Of a stretch of DNA of 64,000 bases, positions 48,315 through 63,906 are shown one piece after another; the stretch's first letter is position 1; every line of letters starts with the position of its first letter. The stretch is from Xestospongia bergquistia (taxonomy: Eukaryota; Porifera; Demospongiae; Haplosclerida; Petrosiidae). A program made the position numbers and the translations under genes. The notes beneath the pieces were generated by a model. That model had not been told where the DNA came from. It searched no databases and was given only the letters and a program-made list of their open reading frames with translations. Location: the NCBI GenBank assembly GCA_963965975.1, contig OZ014417.1, forward strand, positions 7,684,821 through 7,748,820. The letters run 5' to 3'.

Positions 48315-50751
48315 CTAGACTTTAGTAGGTTCCTGTGACTCCACATCATTGCTTGACGGAGGACAAGGGGTACATCCGTTGTAAGAGAGACCAGATTGGT
48401 CAGGCTTTAGTTCGGGTGGTAAGACTTCTATACAGTACATTACCTCTTTAGATCTTGTCCAACTATGTGTGTTATCAAATTGTACAACATCTAGAATACA
48501 AAGGGTTAATAATTACATTACTGTATATTTTATGAATTTACAAGTTCCAGTAGTAGGGCAACAATATTGGCCATTCTCAGGAAAAATATGAGAGTCAGTT
48601 CTTTTTGTTGGAACCTATTAAATGTATATGATAATGATCTCTCTTTTAATCCTCCTTTCTTCTATCAGTATATATTAATATATAAATCATTTACCACAGG
48701 ATGCATATCACTAGTATATACTCTCTTGTCATCAGTTGTATCTGGTTTATAATATATACCAAATCTGATATCATAGTCAACACTAAGATACTCCCATCTA
48801 TTGGAAATATGATATAATAATGAGGATAACCCTGTAGTTATCTTTACTTAATTAATGATCCTTCTTTCTCAACATTAATTTCTAATTGATGTGATGATCT
48901 ACGTCTCACAATAACTTGTTCCATATCTTCTTTCTTTGTCTCTGTTAGGTTTGTCAGATAATATCTTTCAGGGATATCTCCACCCCAGTTGATCTAATAG
49001 ACAGATTAGATGGTCTTCTTTATAGTTAAATTATTACAGACTTACATAAGCTGTACATTGAGGATCAGGTTCACAACGAGTTCCACCATAAGCTTGAGGT
49101 AACTGATCAGGAGATATGTACTTTTGTAACTCCTCCTGCCAATTATCTTGAAGGATAGAAGGAAAATTAACTAGAAATTACAAATATAGCAGTCATTACA
49201 CACTACCTCCCATTATCACAATTTTATCTTGTGTTTCTTGTTCCATAAAAGGCTTCATAAGATTATATCCCATATGGAAAATACGGGGTGCTATATATAT
49301 AAACATGTGATGGTCATATGATGGTCATATGATCAATACATGTACCTTTAATGATTATAGCAGCATGTAACATCTCTGGATAATTATCAAGAAACATAAT
49401 TAACAACTAAAGGAAGAAACGAACAAGTGAAAATTAGAACATGAAAAATAAATTATTACCTCTCTGAATAATTTTATTGCTAAAGAAAGGAGAATGTAAA
49501 CGAGAGAGAAAGAAAGAGGAAAATACTATATATAACTAAATATAATAATATATTATATTACAAGGCCAGTGAAAGTGTCTATGATAGCTGAGGTTCTCCA
49601 TGTTCAGTACCTTAATCAAACCCATATAGCGACCTTTCTATAATAAAGACATTCCTTATATTTAACTCTATTTCAGCTAACCTTTGTAGTGAGGTCTTTG
49701 ACAATTCTTTTAGCATCTTCTCCCAATAGTACTTTCAATTTCAGTAAATCTTCCTTCTTACAGGATTGATATAAACCTATATTTATAAATAATTATTTTA
49801 AAAGATCTATAATTTATTTACCTTTAGCATCAATATTACCATAGAAATCATAGAATACTGGATGACCATCTCTGCCCTCACCAAAAAATCCTCCAGGACA
49901 ATATTTCTGTATTACCTAAGACATCACACAATAAGATAAACTTAGTCTCATTCTCAGATCTATATGAGCTTAGGTTTGGGAATGAGACTTAACTATAAGC
50001 ACCAGTTCTCTAAGTGTGTTGTGCTGGTACTAATGAACACAAATGTAAATTTAACTAACTTTGTCACTGAATGCATTAGATAATATTATTTAATATAATA
50101 TTTATTGTTAAAATAAGTTGGTTAATTAAAGTTTTAACAGATTCATAGACAATATAATAATATAAGTATTTATAGTGTATATAACTACAATGATAAGACT
50201 AGTCTAACATTTTATGTCATAAAATTAATGAACAGTAAATTAATTAGTAATCAAAATAGAATTTGCTTGTACTGGCTAAATCAACTGGTCAATTTTTATT
50301 GTGTGTGTGCATGTGTGTATGTGTGTGTGTGTGTGTAAGTATAGTTACCTCAGGAGGTGTCCAGTCAAGGATCTGATCAGCTCCAACTTCTTGTCTCCAT
50401 TTTAAGTGCTGTTATAATAAAGAGTTGTTTGTCAATAACACAGCAAACAAAACATATTGTTATTTTTGTAAAAACAATGAACTTACATTTCTAAACATTT
50501 CCAAAGCCATATCAAAGTTAAACTTTCTTGCTACAAAATATAAATAAAATAATTACTGTGTAACAATACTAACCTCTCAGCCATTGTAGATAGTAATGAT
50601 CACTGTCATCTGGTTTGTTAGGGAAATCTTCAACTGCTCTACGAAACTAGATAATGCCTACATCACAGTTCAGTATTATTATAACAATATCTCTTACTCT
50701 CTGAAGAGTCTCCTCTTGAGAGGGACTTAGATCACCGTCAAATCCACTCAT
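48315..50751 (-). CDS. SEC14-like protein 3 of 7
   Basis: Opens [18 protein letters not shown], differing from the usual MSGYVG. CRAL-TRIO core: [20 protein letters not shown] followed by [12 protein letters not shown], where other copies have YYDF. C-terminus: [20 protein letters not shown] then [12 protein letters not shown]; the stop comes where copy 7 continues into YAHSFNHNN. The usual microsatellite intron has no pure (CT)n here, only mixed CTTTCT tracts. The intron before the ...TPPE exon carries a short (TG)n at about 50300-50335. Confidence 0.9.
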
Positions 50752-51004
50752 CAGTCACACCTTCTCGTGTGAGGCAATTAATATTATTCATTGGTGTGTC
50801 ATGGCAACTTTGTTCCTAGTGACCTGCCTAATTTGGACCTATACTGCAAAATTTGTTCCCAGAGATAGGTCCACTTTTGGCAGCAAAATATGGTCCTAGG
50901 TCTCCTTTTGGCAGTATATAATCTAAACAAAGACAGCATATGTTCTGTAATTATAGGTTATAAATGTTACAATTAATTAAGAGTTTTTACACAATATCCA
51001 TGAT

Positions 51005-51200
51005 CAGGGGCGTACCTGAAAAAAATTGATGGTAGGGCACCGGACGTAGGCGTGATTATCAAAAAGTGTTAATGGTTATTACAGTATAAATAATTAGTTA
51101 TAAATATAATAAATATTTATTATTATACAAAAATTTAAATTAATTAATAATGAATATAATTATCAATGACGTTTGACGCCCGGGCCCAGGTACGCCACTG
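51005..51200. mobile_element. hAT-type MITE with 8-bp target duplication
   Basis: 196 bp. Ends CAGGGGCGTACCTG and CAGGTACGCCACTG are inverted repeats of the kind typical for hAT elements. It is flanked on both sides by TCCATGAT (50997-51004 and 51201-51208), an exact 8-bp target-site duplication. AT-rich non-coding interior. Confidence 0.9.
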
Positions 51201-51213
51201 TCCATGATATATG

Positions 51214-51569
51214 CTAGTCTCGCGTAGCCAGCCCCTCCCTCTCGGGAAGGGTCTGTAAGTATAGCTCTCGTTCAGAGAACTACCGGAAATCCGGTAGTCT
51301 AAACGTGGTGTTAAGAGATAGGAGGGCAAACGCCCACTTTAAAATTGCTGACTCAACAGAAGTACAATGTACTGAAAAGCTTGAGAGAACTGCTCGCATA
51401 TCTAGCATTGTACTTCTGTTTAGTAAGCAATTTTAAAGTGGGTGTTTGCCCTCCTATCTCTTAGCACCACTTATCGACTACTGGATTTCCGGTAGTTCTC
51501 TGAACGAGATCTATACTTACAGTTGACCAGACCCTTCCCAAGAGGGAGGGGCTGGCTATGCGAGACTAG
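51214..51569. mobile_element. foldback MITE with long terminal inverted repeats
   Basis: 356 bp; both ends CTAGTCTCGC(G/A)TAGCCAGCC in inverted orientation, arms of about 155 bp at roughly 90% identity, short unique centre (near AAGCTTGAGAGAACTGCTCG). Flanked by ATATATG on both sides (51207-51213 and 51570-51576), a 7-bp target duplication whose left copy overlaps the right flank of the neighbouring hAT MITE. No coding capacity. Superfamily not assigned. Confidence 0.88.
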
Positions 51570-51589
51570 ATATATGCCTCTTGGTCTGC

Positions 51590-51735
51590 CAAATGGCTCT
51601 TGAGACTTCAACACAATCTTCATAATATCAGTCTTTGCAGCCTTCACACTTAATCATTCTATCCCCTTCTGCTTGACGATACTTGTAGTATACTCCAACT
51701 TTAATATCACCAACACATTGTTTTGGTTTCTTTTT
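51590..51735 (-). pseudogene. PHD-finger-like coding remnant
   Basis: Minus-strand translation includes KPKQCVGDIKVGVYYKYRQA and GDRMIKCEGCKD, then a YEDCVEV segment, suggestive of the second half of a PHD finger. It is not an intact frame. Origin unknown; it sits among mobile-element sequence. Confidence 0.35.
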
Positions 51736-51764
51736 TCACCACTAGCAGTGAAGTGTTGAAGTTA

Positions 51765-52090
51765 ATGATAACCAGGGTTGTTTGAGTGTTGAAGTTAGTG
51801 TTAGTGTTGACGGGAGAGGGGTGTTTGGGTGCTGAAGTTAATGATGAGCGACCAGGGGGGAGGGGTGTTTGGGTGTTGAAGTTAATGATGAGTGACCAGG
51901 GGGGGGAGTGTTTGGGTGCTAATGTTAATGATGACCAACCAGGGGGGTTTGGGTGCTGATGTTAGTGTTGACCAACCAACTGGTGGGGGGGTTTGGGTGT
52001 TGAAGTTGGTGATGACCAACTGGGGGGTCGAAGGTAGAGCTGACTAACTAGGAAGGTTTGAAGGGTGGAAAAGCCAACTGGGGGGAAGGT
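51765..52090. repeat. G-rich degenerate minisatellite
   Basis: Loose repeats of about 40-55 bp containing GTTTGGGTGTTGAAGTTAAT and GATGACCAACCAGGGGGG; several G runs of 5-8 make G-quadruplex formation possible. Confidence 0.85.
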
Positions 52091-52261
52091 TTTGAAAAAT
52101 ATAATGTGTGAATATGATATTTATTTGGTGGGTTTAAGGAGAAAGTTGTCAGCATGTTCAGATAACCAATAAATATGATCTACTACAGAAAATGAAATAT
52201 CAAGTCAAACAGAACTGGGGTCTATGAGAGAATAAGTGTTAAAAATAAATCAAACGTTGTA

Positions 52262-52770
52262 AATCAGGTTGAGTTATAATCCAATGTCCTTGTAATGGTA
52301 ATAAATTAACAATTTCTTGGTAGATTGTGTATAGTAGTGGGTGTGGTTCCATACTCATATCGTTTTAAAGATTGTTCCACTTGGTTTTTAACAGACATAA
52401 TCATTGAAGTAATATTAAAATCAGTGATAGAGTAACCAGGTGATACTGCACATGAGATATCAATAATATCATGTGACATTGACCCGCCTACCTCCTTAAT
52501 CAACGACACAGGACACACAAAGATGTCTTGATGTTAGGTCAGCATGACAATAGTGCACAATTCATAATTTCTTTGATCATACATACCTCACCCACTGAAA
52601 ATAGAAACATTATTATAAATTATTGTAAGACAGTAAAAAAGAAACTGAAAAAAATATTACAAACTTGTCCCGACTTCTTCTCATAGCACATGATTTCTTC
52701 TTCTCTCATTGCTAGTTTGCCAGCCTTTTTCCTAATCCTTCTCTTCCTATTAGCAAGACAATCTGAGGCA
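52262..52770 (-). pseudogene. unrecognised coding remnants
   Basis: Minus-strand pieces with protein-like composition: a basic segment NRKRRIRKKAGKLAMREEE near 52680-52760, a 70-aa open stretch (52306-52518) beginning MCPVSLIKEVGGSMSHDI, and a segment QEIVNLLPLQGHWIITQPD near 52265-52325. They do not form one open frame and I do not recognise the family. They may be parts of one decayed gene. Confidence 0.35.
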
Positions 52771-53154
52771 TAAGTTCAATTTTCTATTTAGTTTATTGCT
52801 TCATTAGTCAGGTTCCCATTTTCTCTCTGCTGTGACATTGACTTTTTGACACTTGAAAAGTTTCCCAGGTGGCTAAAGCTCTCCATTTAAGTAGACACAG
52901 CCTAAGAAGTGATAAAATGATTTGTATGCGTTAGTCGTGGGTCCATATATTGCAAGACGGAATTAGCCTTTTCGTTGCAAAATTTGGACCTAGGTCCAAA
53001 TTTTGCACCAGGACCAAATTTTCTGTGACAGGCGCGTGAACTATGATATTAAACTTCATGAAAATTATAATTTAATTTATTATTATAGTTATAGACCAGT
53101 AAACCTATATTGTTTCCTGTGACATATTGTGATTAACTGATGACAAGAGATACA

Positions 53155-55310
53155 TCATTCTTGAGAGAGATCAGATTGATCAGGTTTTAGTTCAGGTGGT
53201 AAGACTTCTATATAGTACATTACCTCTTTAGATCTTGTCCATTGTGTATTATCAAATTGTAACACATCTAGAATACAAAGGGTTAATAATTACATTACTG
53301 TATATTTTATGAATTTACAAGTTCCAGTAGTAGAGCAACAATATTGACCATTCTCAGGAAAAATATGAGAGTCAGTTTTTTTTGTTGGAACCTATTAAAT
53401 GTATATGATAGTGATCTCTCTTTTAATCCTCCTTTCTTCTATCAGTATATATTAATATATAAATCATTTACCACAGGATGCATATCACTAGTATGTACTC
53501 TCTTGTCATCAGTTGTATCTGGTTTATAATATATACCAAATCTGATATCATAGTCAACACTAAGATACTCCCATCTATTGGAAATATGATATAATAATGA
53601 GGATAACCCTGTAATTATCCTTACTTTATTAATGATCCTTCTGTTTCAACATTAACTTCTAATTGATGTGATGATCTACGTCTCACAATAACTCTTTCCA
53701 TATCTTCTTTCTTTGTCTCTGTTAGGTTTGTTAGATAATATCTTTCAGGTACATCTCCACCCCAGTTGATCTAATAGACAGATTAGATGGTCTTCTTTAT
53801 AGTTAAATTATTACAGACTTACATAAGCTGTACATTGAGGATCAGGTTCACAACAAGTTCCACCATAAGCTTGAGGTAACTGATCAGGAGATATGTACTT
53901 CTGTAACTCCTCCTGCCAATTATCTTGAAGGGTAGAAGGAAAATTAACTAGAAATTACAAATATAGCAGTCATTACACACTACCTCCCATTATCACAATT
54001 TTATCTTGCGTTTCTTGATACATAAAAGGCTTCATAAGATTATATGCCATGGGAAAAATACGGGGTGCTATATATATACATGTGATGGTCATATGATGGT
54101 CATGTGATCAATACATGTACCTTTGATGATTATAGCAGTATGTAACAGCTCTGGATAATTATCACCAGACAATACAAATAACTAACAAACAAGTGAATTA
54201 GTTATAAGTTGTAAACATTTAATACCTCTCTCATCACCTTTATTGCTTAAGGTTATACAGCAGAAGTGATAATGAAATGAGAGGGAAAGAAAGAGGAAAA
54301 TACTATATATAACTAAATATAATAATATATTATATTACAAGGCCAGTGAAAATTTCTATGATAGCTGAGGTTCTCCATGTTCAGTACAACAGTCAAATCC
54401 TTATAGTGACCTTTCTATAATAAAGATATTCCTTATATTTAACTCTATCTCACTAACCTTTGTAGTGAATTCTTTGACAACTTGATTATATTGTTCTCCC
54501 ACTTGTATTTTCAATTTAATTACATCTTCCTTCTTACAGGATTGATACAAACCTATATTTATAACTAGTCATTTTACAAGATATATAATTTATTTACCTT
54601 TAGTATCAATATTACCAAAGAAATCATAATACACAGGATGACCATTTCTGTCCTCACCAAATAATCCTCCAGGAAAATATTTCTGCATTACCTAAAACAC
54701 CACACAATATGATAAACTTAGTCTCATTCTCAGATCTTTATGAGCTTAGGTTTGGAAATGAGACTAAATGCAAACTCAACTAATTATCCTAAGCCTGTCA
54801 CTTTTTCACTTTTCTACAATAATTCCATTTACTGGAGGATTACATTAGTACTAACTATTATAGTTACCTCAGGAGGTGTCCAGTCAAGGATCTGATCAGC
54901 TCCAACTTCTTGTCTCCATTTTAAGTGCTGTTACAATAAAGAGTTGTTTGTCAATAACACACCAAACAAAACATTGTAATTTTTGTAAAAACAATGAACT
55001 TACATTTCTAAACATTTCCAAAGCCATATCAAAATTAAACTTTCTTGCTGCAAAATATTATAATATAAATAAATTAATACAATATTTATTATTATATAAT
55101 CACTTAACAATGTTGAGTTGTAATTTACTAACCTCTCAACCATCGTAGATAGTAATGATCAGTGTCTTCTGGTTTGTTAGGGAAATCTTCAACTGCTCTA
55201 CGAAACTAAATAATGTCTACATCACAGTTCAGTGTTATTATAACAATATCTCTTACTCTCTGAAGAGTCTCCTCTTGAGAGGGACTTAGATCACCGACAT
55301 ATCCACTCAT
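53155..55310 (-). CDS. SEC14-like protein 4 of 7
   Basis: Most similar to copy 5, including introns. Core [20 protein letters not shown] then [16 protein letters not shown] segment and [18 protein letters not shown], then a stop. Sequence homologous to the longer tail of copy 3 ([10 protein letters not shown] region) persists after the stop, so the tail was lost by a point change turning a Gly codon to TGA. All 15 exon positions seem present. Confidence 0.9.
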
Positions 55311-55500
55311 CGCTCGCTCTTTCTCGCGTTAAGCATAATATTTATTCATTAATGCGTGGGTGTTATGTGTTTATGATGTTTTGTGAATTAACTATTATAA
55401 AATAATATCAAATTATAATTCAATTTATTATTATAGTTATAGACCAGTAGACCTATTGTTTGCTGTGACACATTGTGATTAACTGAGGACAAGAGATACA

Positions 55501-57667
55501 TCAGTCTTGAGAGAGATCAGATTGGTCAGGTTTTAGTTCAGGTGGTAAGACTTCTATGAAGTACCTGACCTCTTTATCTTTTGTCCAACTATACATGTTA
55601 TCAAATTGTACAACATCTAAAATACAAAGGGTTTATAATTACATTACTGTATATTTTATGAATTTACAAGTTCCAGTAGTAGGGCAACAATATTGACCAT
55701 TCTCGGGAAAAATATGAGAGTCAGTTTTTTTTGTTGGAACCTATTAAATGTATATGATAGTGATCTCTCTTTTAGTCCTCCTTTCTTCTATCAGTATATA
55801 TTAATATATAAATCATTTACCACAGGCTGCATATCACTAGTATGTACTCTCTTGTCATCAGTTGTATCTGGTTTGTAGTATATACCAAATCCAATATCAT
55901 AGTCAACACTAAGATACTCCCATCTATTGGAAATATGATATAATATTGAGGATAACCCTGTAGTTATCCTTACTTAATTTTTGATCCTTCTTTCTCAACA
56001 TCAACTTCTAATTGATGTGATGATCTACGTCTCACAATAACTTGTTCCATATCTTCTTTCTTTGTCTCTGTTAGGTTTGTTAGATAATATCTTTCAGGTA
56101 CATCTCCACCCCAGTTGATCTAATAGACAGATTAGATGGTCTTCTTTATAGTTAAATTATTACAGACTTACATAAGCTGTACATTGAGGATCAGGTTCAC
56201 AACGAGTTCCACCATAAGCTTGAGGTAACTGATCAGGAGATATGTACTTCTGTAACTCCTCCTGCCAATTATCTTGAAGGATAGAAGAAAAACTAACTAG
56301 AAATTACAAATATAGCAGTCATTACACACTACCTCCCATTATCACAATCTTATCTTGTGTTTTTTGATCTATGAAAGGCTTTATAAGATTATATGCCATG
56401 GGAAAAATACGGGGTGCTATATATATATATATATATGTGATGGTCATATGATGGTCATGTGATCAATACATGTACCTTTAATGATTATAGAAGTATGTAA
56501 CAGCTCTGGATAATTATCAGCAAATATTTTAAACAACTAACAAACAAGTGAATTAGTTATAAGTTGTAAACATTTAATACCTCTCTCATCACCTTTATTG
56601 CTTAAAGTTATACAGCAGAAGTGATAATGAAATGAGAGGGAAAGAAAGAGGAAAATACTATATATAACTAAATATAATAATATATTATATTACAAGGCCA
56701 GTGAAAATTTCTATGATAGCTGAGGTTCTCCATGTTCAGTACAATAGTCAAATCCTTATAGTGACCTTTCTATAATAAAGATATTCCTTATATTTAACTC
56801 TATCTCACTAACCTTTGTAGTGAATTCTTTGACAACTTGATTATACTGTTCTCCCACTTGTATTTTCAATTTAATTACATCTTCCGTCTTACAGGATTGA
56901 TACAAACCTATATTTATAACTAGTCATTTTATAAGATCTATAATTTATATACCTTTATTATCGACATTACCATAGAAATCATAATACACAGGATGACCAT
57001 TTCTGTCCTCACCAAATAATCCTCCAGGAAAATATTTCTGCATTACCTAAAACACAACATAATAAGATAAACTTAGTCTCATTCTCAGATCTTTATGAGC
57101 TTAGGTTTGGAAATGAGACTAAATGCAAACTCAACTAATTATCCTAAGCCTGTCACTTTTTCACTTTTCTGCAATAATTCCATTTACTGGAGGAATAAAT
57201 TAGTACTAACTATTATAGTTACCTCAGGAGGTGTCCAGTCAAGGATCTGATCAGCTCCAACTTCTTGTCTCCATTTTAAATGCTGTTACAATAAAGAGTT
57301 GTTTGTCAATAACACAGCAAACAAAACATATTGCTATTTTTGTAAAAACAATGAACTTACATTTCTAAACATCTCCAAAGCCATATCAAAATTAAACTTT
57401 CTTGCTGCAAAATATTATAATATAAATAAATTAATACAATATTTATTATTATATAATCACTTAACAATGTAGAGTTGTAATTTACTAACCTCTCAACCAT
57501 CGTAAGTAGTAATGATCAGTGTCTTCTGGTTTGTTAGGGAAATCTTCAACTGCTCTACGAAACTAAATAATGTCTACATCACAGTTCAGTACTATTATAA
57601 CAATATTTCTTACTCTCTGAAGAGTCTCCTCTTGAGAGGGACTTAGATCACCGACATATCCACTCAT
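55501..57667 (-). CDS. SEC14-like protein 5 of 7
   Basis: Sister of copy 4: the intron with ATGATAATGAAATGAGAGGG, the spacer with AGATTAGATGGTCTTC and the 3' end (QSDLSQD then stop) correspond almost base for base. Core [20 protein letters not shown] then [12 protein letters not shown]. The GOLD exon reads [20 protein letters not shown], with N-M-Y and K-D changes against the other copies. Gap to copy 4 is only 190 bp. Confidence 0.9.
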
Positions 57668-57824
57668 CGTTAGTTTCACTTTGTCACTTTATTAATTATT
57701 CATCATACGTGGGTGTTATGTCTATCATGTATTAATAAAATTAATTATAAAAACACAGTTGATATTAAAATAATAATATGAAATTCAAATTTAAATTATT
57801 ATTGTGATCAAAGACCATCCTATA

Positions 57825-59040
57825 TTATGTTTCTTGTGGCACATCATGATTGGACTGAGGACAAGGAGTACATCCATTGTGAGATAGATCAGATTGGTCT
57901 GGCATTACTTCTGGGGGTAACACCTCTATAGAATACATGACCTCTTTAGCTCTTGTCCAACTGTATGTGTTATCAAATTGTACAACATCTAGAAGTAAGA
58001 ATAAAAAAATACTACAACAAATTATATAATAAAGAATTTACAAGTTCCAGTAGCAGTACAACGATAAAGGCCAGTCTCAGGAATAAGGTGAGAATTCTTT
58101 CTCTTATTAGGAACCTATCAAATATATCATGTTATATACTGTCCACTTAAAGATAACATGTGTTTCTTTCCATCCTCTGTATTCAGCTCCTTTAGACCCT
58201 CTATCCATTCACTTACCACAGGATACATACTGTTGACATTAACTTCATTGCATTGAGATATATCTGGTTTGTAATATATACCAAACCCAATATCATAATC
58301 TATTGTAATATACTCCCATCTATTAGAAATATGACACAGTAATGAGGATAACCCTGTAATTATTTTTACTTAATAGATGATCCTTCTTTGTCAACTTTAG
58401 CTACTAAATTATGTGATAACCCTGCTCCCACAACAACAGTCTTCATGTCTTCTTTCTTTGTCTCTGTTAGGTTTGTCAGATAATATCTTTCAGGGATATC
58501 TCCACCCCAGTTGATCTAATAGACAGATTAGATGGTCTTCTTTATAGTTAAATTATTACAGACTTACATAAGCTGTACATTGAGGATCAGGTTCACAACG
58601 AGTTCCACCATAAGCTTGAGGTAACTGATCAGGAGATATGTACTTCTGTAACTCCTCCTGCCAATTATCTTTACAGTGCAAGAGAGTAAATAAAACAATA
58701 TTAATAATTAATTAATTAAGCTATACTGACATACCTCCTAATATTACTACCTTATTGTTGGTTTTTTCATCAACAAAATTCTTTACAAGATTATATGCCA
58801 TGGGAAAAATACGAGGGGCTGAGTAATATTACATGATGTACATGTGATGGTCATGTGATTAATGTACCATTAATGATGAAAACAGTATGTAACATTTCTG
58901 GATAATTATCAGAATATATTTGAAATAACTACAAAAGATAATGCAATAAATGAAATAATTGGTGGTTAATAGGACAAACCTGTCTTGTCAGTTGAATGAC
59001 TAAAGGAAAGTAAGAGGAAGCAACAAGGAGTTATAGAAAG

Positions 59041-59124
<84 letters not shown>

Positions 59125-60059
59125 TCATGCAGAGTAGAAGGAAATATAATCTTTATGTAAATTACATGGCCAATAGCAATGCTTTTGATAACTGAGATTC
59201 TCCAGGTCTAAAACCAGTACTATATCACCAATGTGACGACCTTTCTGTGACATAAAAAATCAAACACAAGTACTGATATTATTTTTTTATACTTACTTTT
59301 TTTGAAGCTTCTTGCAAAGTCCTTATTATTAGCTCACCATGAAATATTTTTAACTTGATCACATCCTCATCAACATTGCAACTTCGATAGAAACCTGAAG
59401 TCAGATCAGAAAATTTAAAAAAAATAACTATTTTATGCTCTTACCAATAATATCCATATTACCATAGAAATCATAATACACAGGATGACCTTTTTTATCT
59501 TCTCCAAAAAATCCTCCAGGGTAGTATTTCTGTAGCACCTGCAAATCAATATTGGTTCTTTAATTACTGACTGATTCACTGAAATGCAAGATACTTACTT
59601 CAGGAGGTGTCCAGTCAAAGATCTGATCAGCTCCAACTTCTTGTCTCCATTTTAAATGCTAAAACAAAAGGATATTATATAATAGTATGTACTGACACTA
59701 AAGAAGACAATAATAATAAATAAGACAATAAAAGTGTCATTTTGTTTTGCTGTATCATTATATAACATACATTTGCAAGCATTTCCACAGCTGTATCAAG
59801 ATTAAAACTCTTTGCTAAAATATGTACAGGATAAATTAAAGCATTTTGGAACGCTCAAAGTTGAATTTAACATGAACTTACCTCTCAACCATCGTAGATA
59901 GTAATGATCATTGTCTTCTGGTTTGTTAGGGAAATCTTCAACTGCTCTACGAAACTAAATAATATTTACATCACAGTTCAGTATTATTATAACAATATCT
60001 CTTACTCTCTGAAGAGTCTCCTCTTGAGAGGGACTTAGATTACCGACATATCCACTCAT
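57825..60059 (-). CDS. SEC14-like protein 6 of 7
   Basis: The most diverged copy in sequence. Starts [18 protein letters not shown]. Core VLQKYYPGGFFGEDKKGHPV then [64 protein letters not shown] followed by MKTVVVGAGLSHNLVAKVDK, where other copies have [19 protein letters not shown]. Tail EVMPDQSDLSHNGCTPCPQS then NHDVPQET. Its microsatellite intron carries a (GT)n-(GA)n compound tract at 59042-59124. Nothing indicates loss of function. Confidence 0.9.
59042..59124. repeat. (GT)n(GA)n compound microsatellite
   Basis: About 66 bp of GT followed by GA, in the same intron of the SEC14-like family that carries (GA)n in copies 1, 2 and 7. Confidence 0.9.
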
Positions 60060-60564
60060 CTCATCTAGATACAGTACTAGCAAACAAGCGGTCAACTTTA
60101 GCTATAGCTGATAAGGGCTTTGTCAAAAGAAAAACACAGAACTTAGTCTGCCCCTCCCCCTTCCAGCAGAGAGGGAGGGGCTGGTGCATGCTAAATTAAT
60201 GGTGAACAATAACTATATTATGTAGGCTCAAAATTTGTAGCTGTTTGAGTTTCAGATTATTGGTTGGTGAGTATTTGAATATGATCCTCCTACGTGTAAT
60301 TTAGACCATTATCTATGAAACTTTTAATACTACTGGTAATGTTGTATCATAAATCTATAATGCATGATGACTCACCTCACTAATGGATAAATGTTTATTG
60401 TCATGGACAAAATAAATAAATGATTTATTTATAAGGATGAACAAATAATTATTTAAAGATAATATTGCTAAGATTGACACCGATTTAAAAACATTTATAT
60501 ATCATGAATAATTTACAGAAAGAGTTAAAAATAAATAATCTGCTTACACATTACATTATAATTC
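60060..60564. other. spacer between SEC14-like 6 and 7
   Basis: 500 bp, no gene. At about 60148-60190 it holds a short hairpin, GCCCCTCCC ... GGGAGGGGCTGG, resembling the outer ends of the foldback MITE at 51214-51569. Confidence 0.5.
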
Positions 60565-63591
<3,027 letters not shown>

Positions 63592-63781
63592 TCTGATATC
63601 AAAAGATACTAAATACTAAACAAACACGAATCATACGCGCATTTTGCTGTTATTGAACACACGGAGATAAACGGAAAATGAACGGACAAAAAGTTTCCCA
63701 GCCAGCACTATTTTGTACATCACCATCACCATAGATAGTATAGACTACGTAACCTATACTATCTATGCCATCACCACCACC

Positions 63782-63843
<62 letters not shown>

Positions 63844-63906
63844 TACACACGTAGAGACTCATTAAAAATGGAGAGATATGGCTGACTATAATACTATATA
63901 AACAGG
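63592..63906. other. spacer upstream of SEC14-like 7
   Basis: Contains the promoter of SEC14-like 7 by position, a short hairpin (CATAGATAGTATAG ... CTATACTATCTATG at 63731-63767) and a (TAA)n run. Confidence 0.55.
63783..63842. repeat. (TAA)n microsatellite
   Basis: About 60 bp of TAA units. Confidence 0.95.

Larger units (their letters stand above)
50752..53154. other. transposon-rich spacer between SEC14-like 3 and 4
   Basis: 2.4 kb break in the gene array. Contents in order: a short GGTCC-rich repeat (50826-50930), a hAT-type MITE (51005-51200), a long foldback MITE (51214-51569), PHD-like coding debris (about 51590-51735), a G-rich minisatellite (51765-52090), further coding debris (52262-52770), and a GGACC-palindromic repeat (52965-53035). 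Confidence 0.7.

Noticed and set aside
48567-48752. Repeated 61-aa plus-strand frames (also at 53344, 55693, 60841)
   Set aside because: They are antisense to homologous exon-intron segments of the SEC14-like copies; their mutual similarity simply reflects the paralogy.
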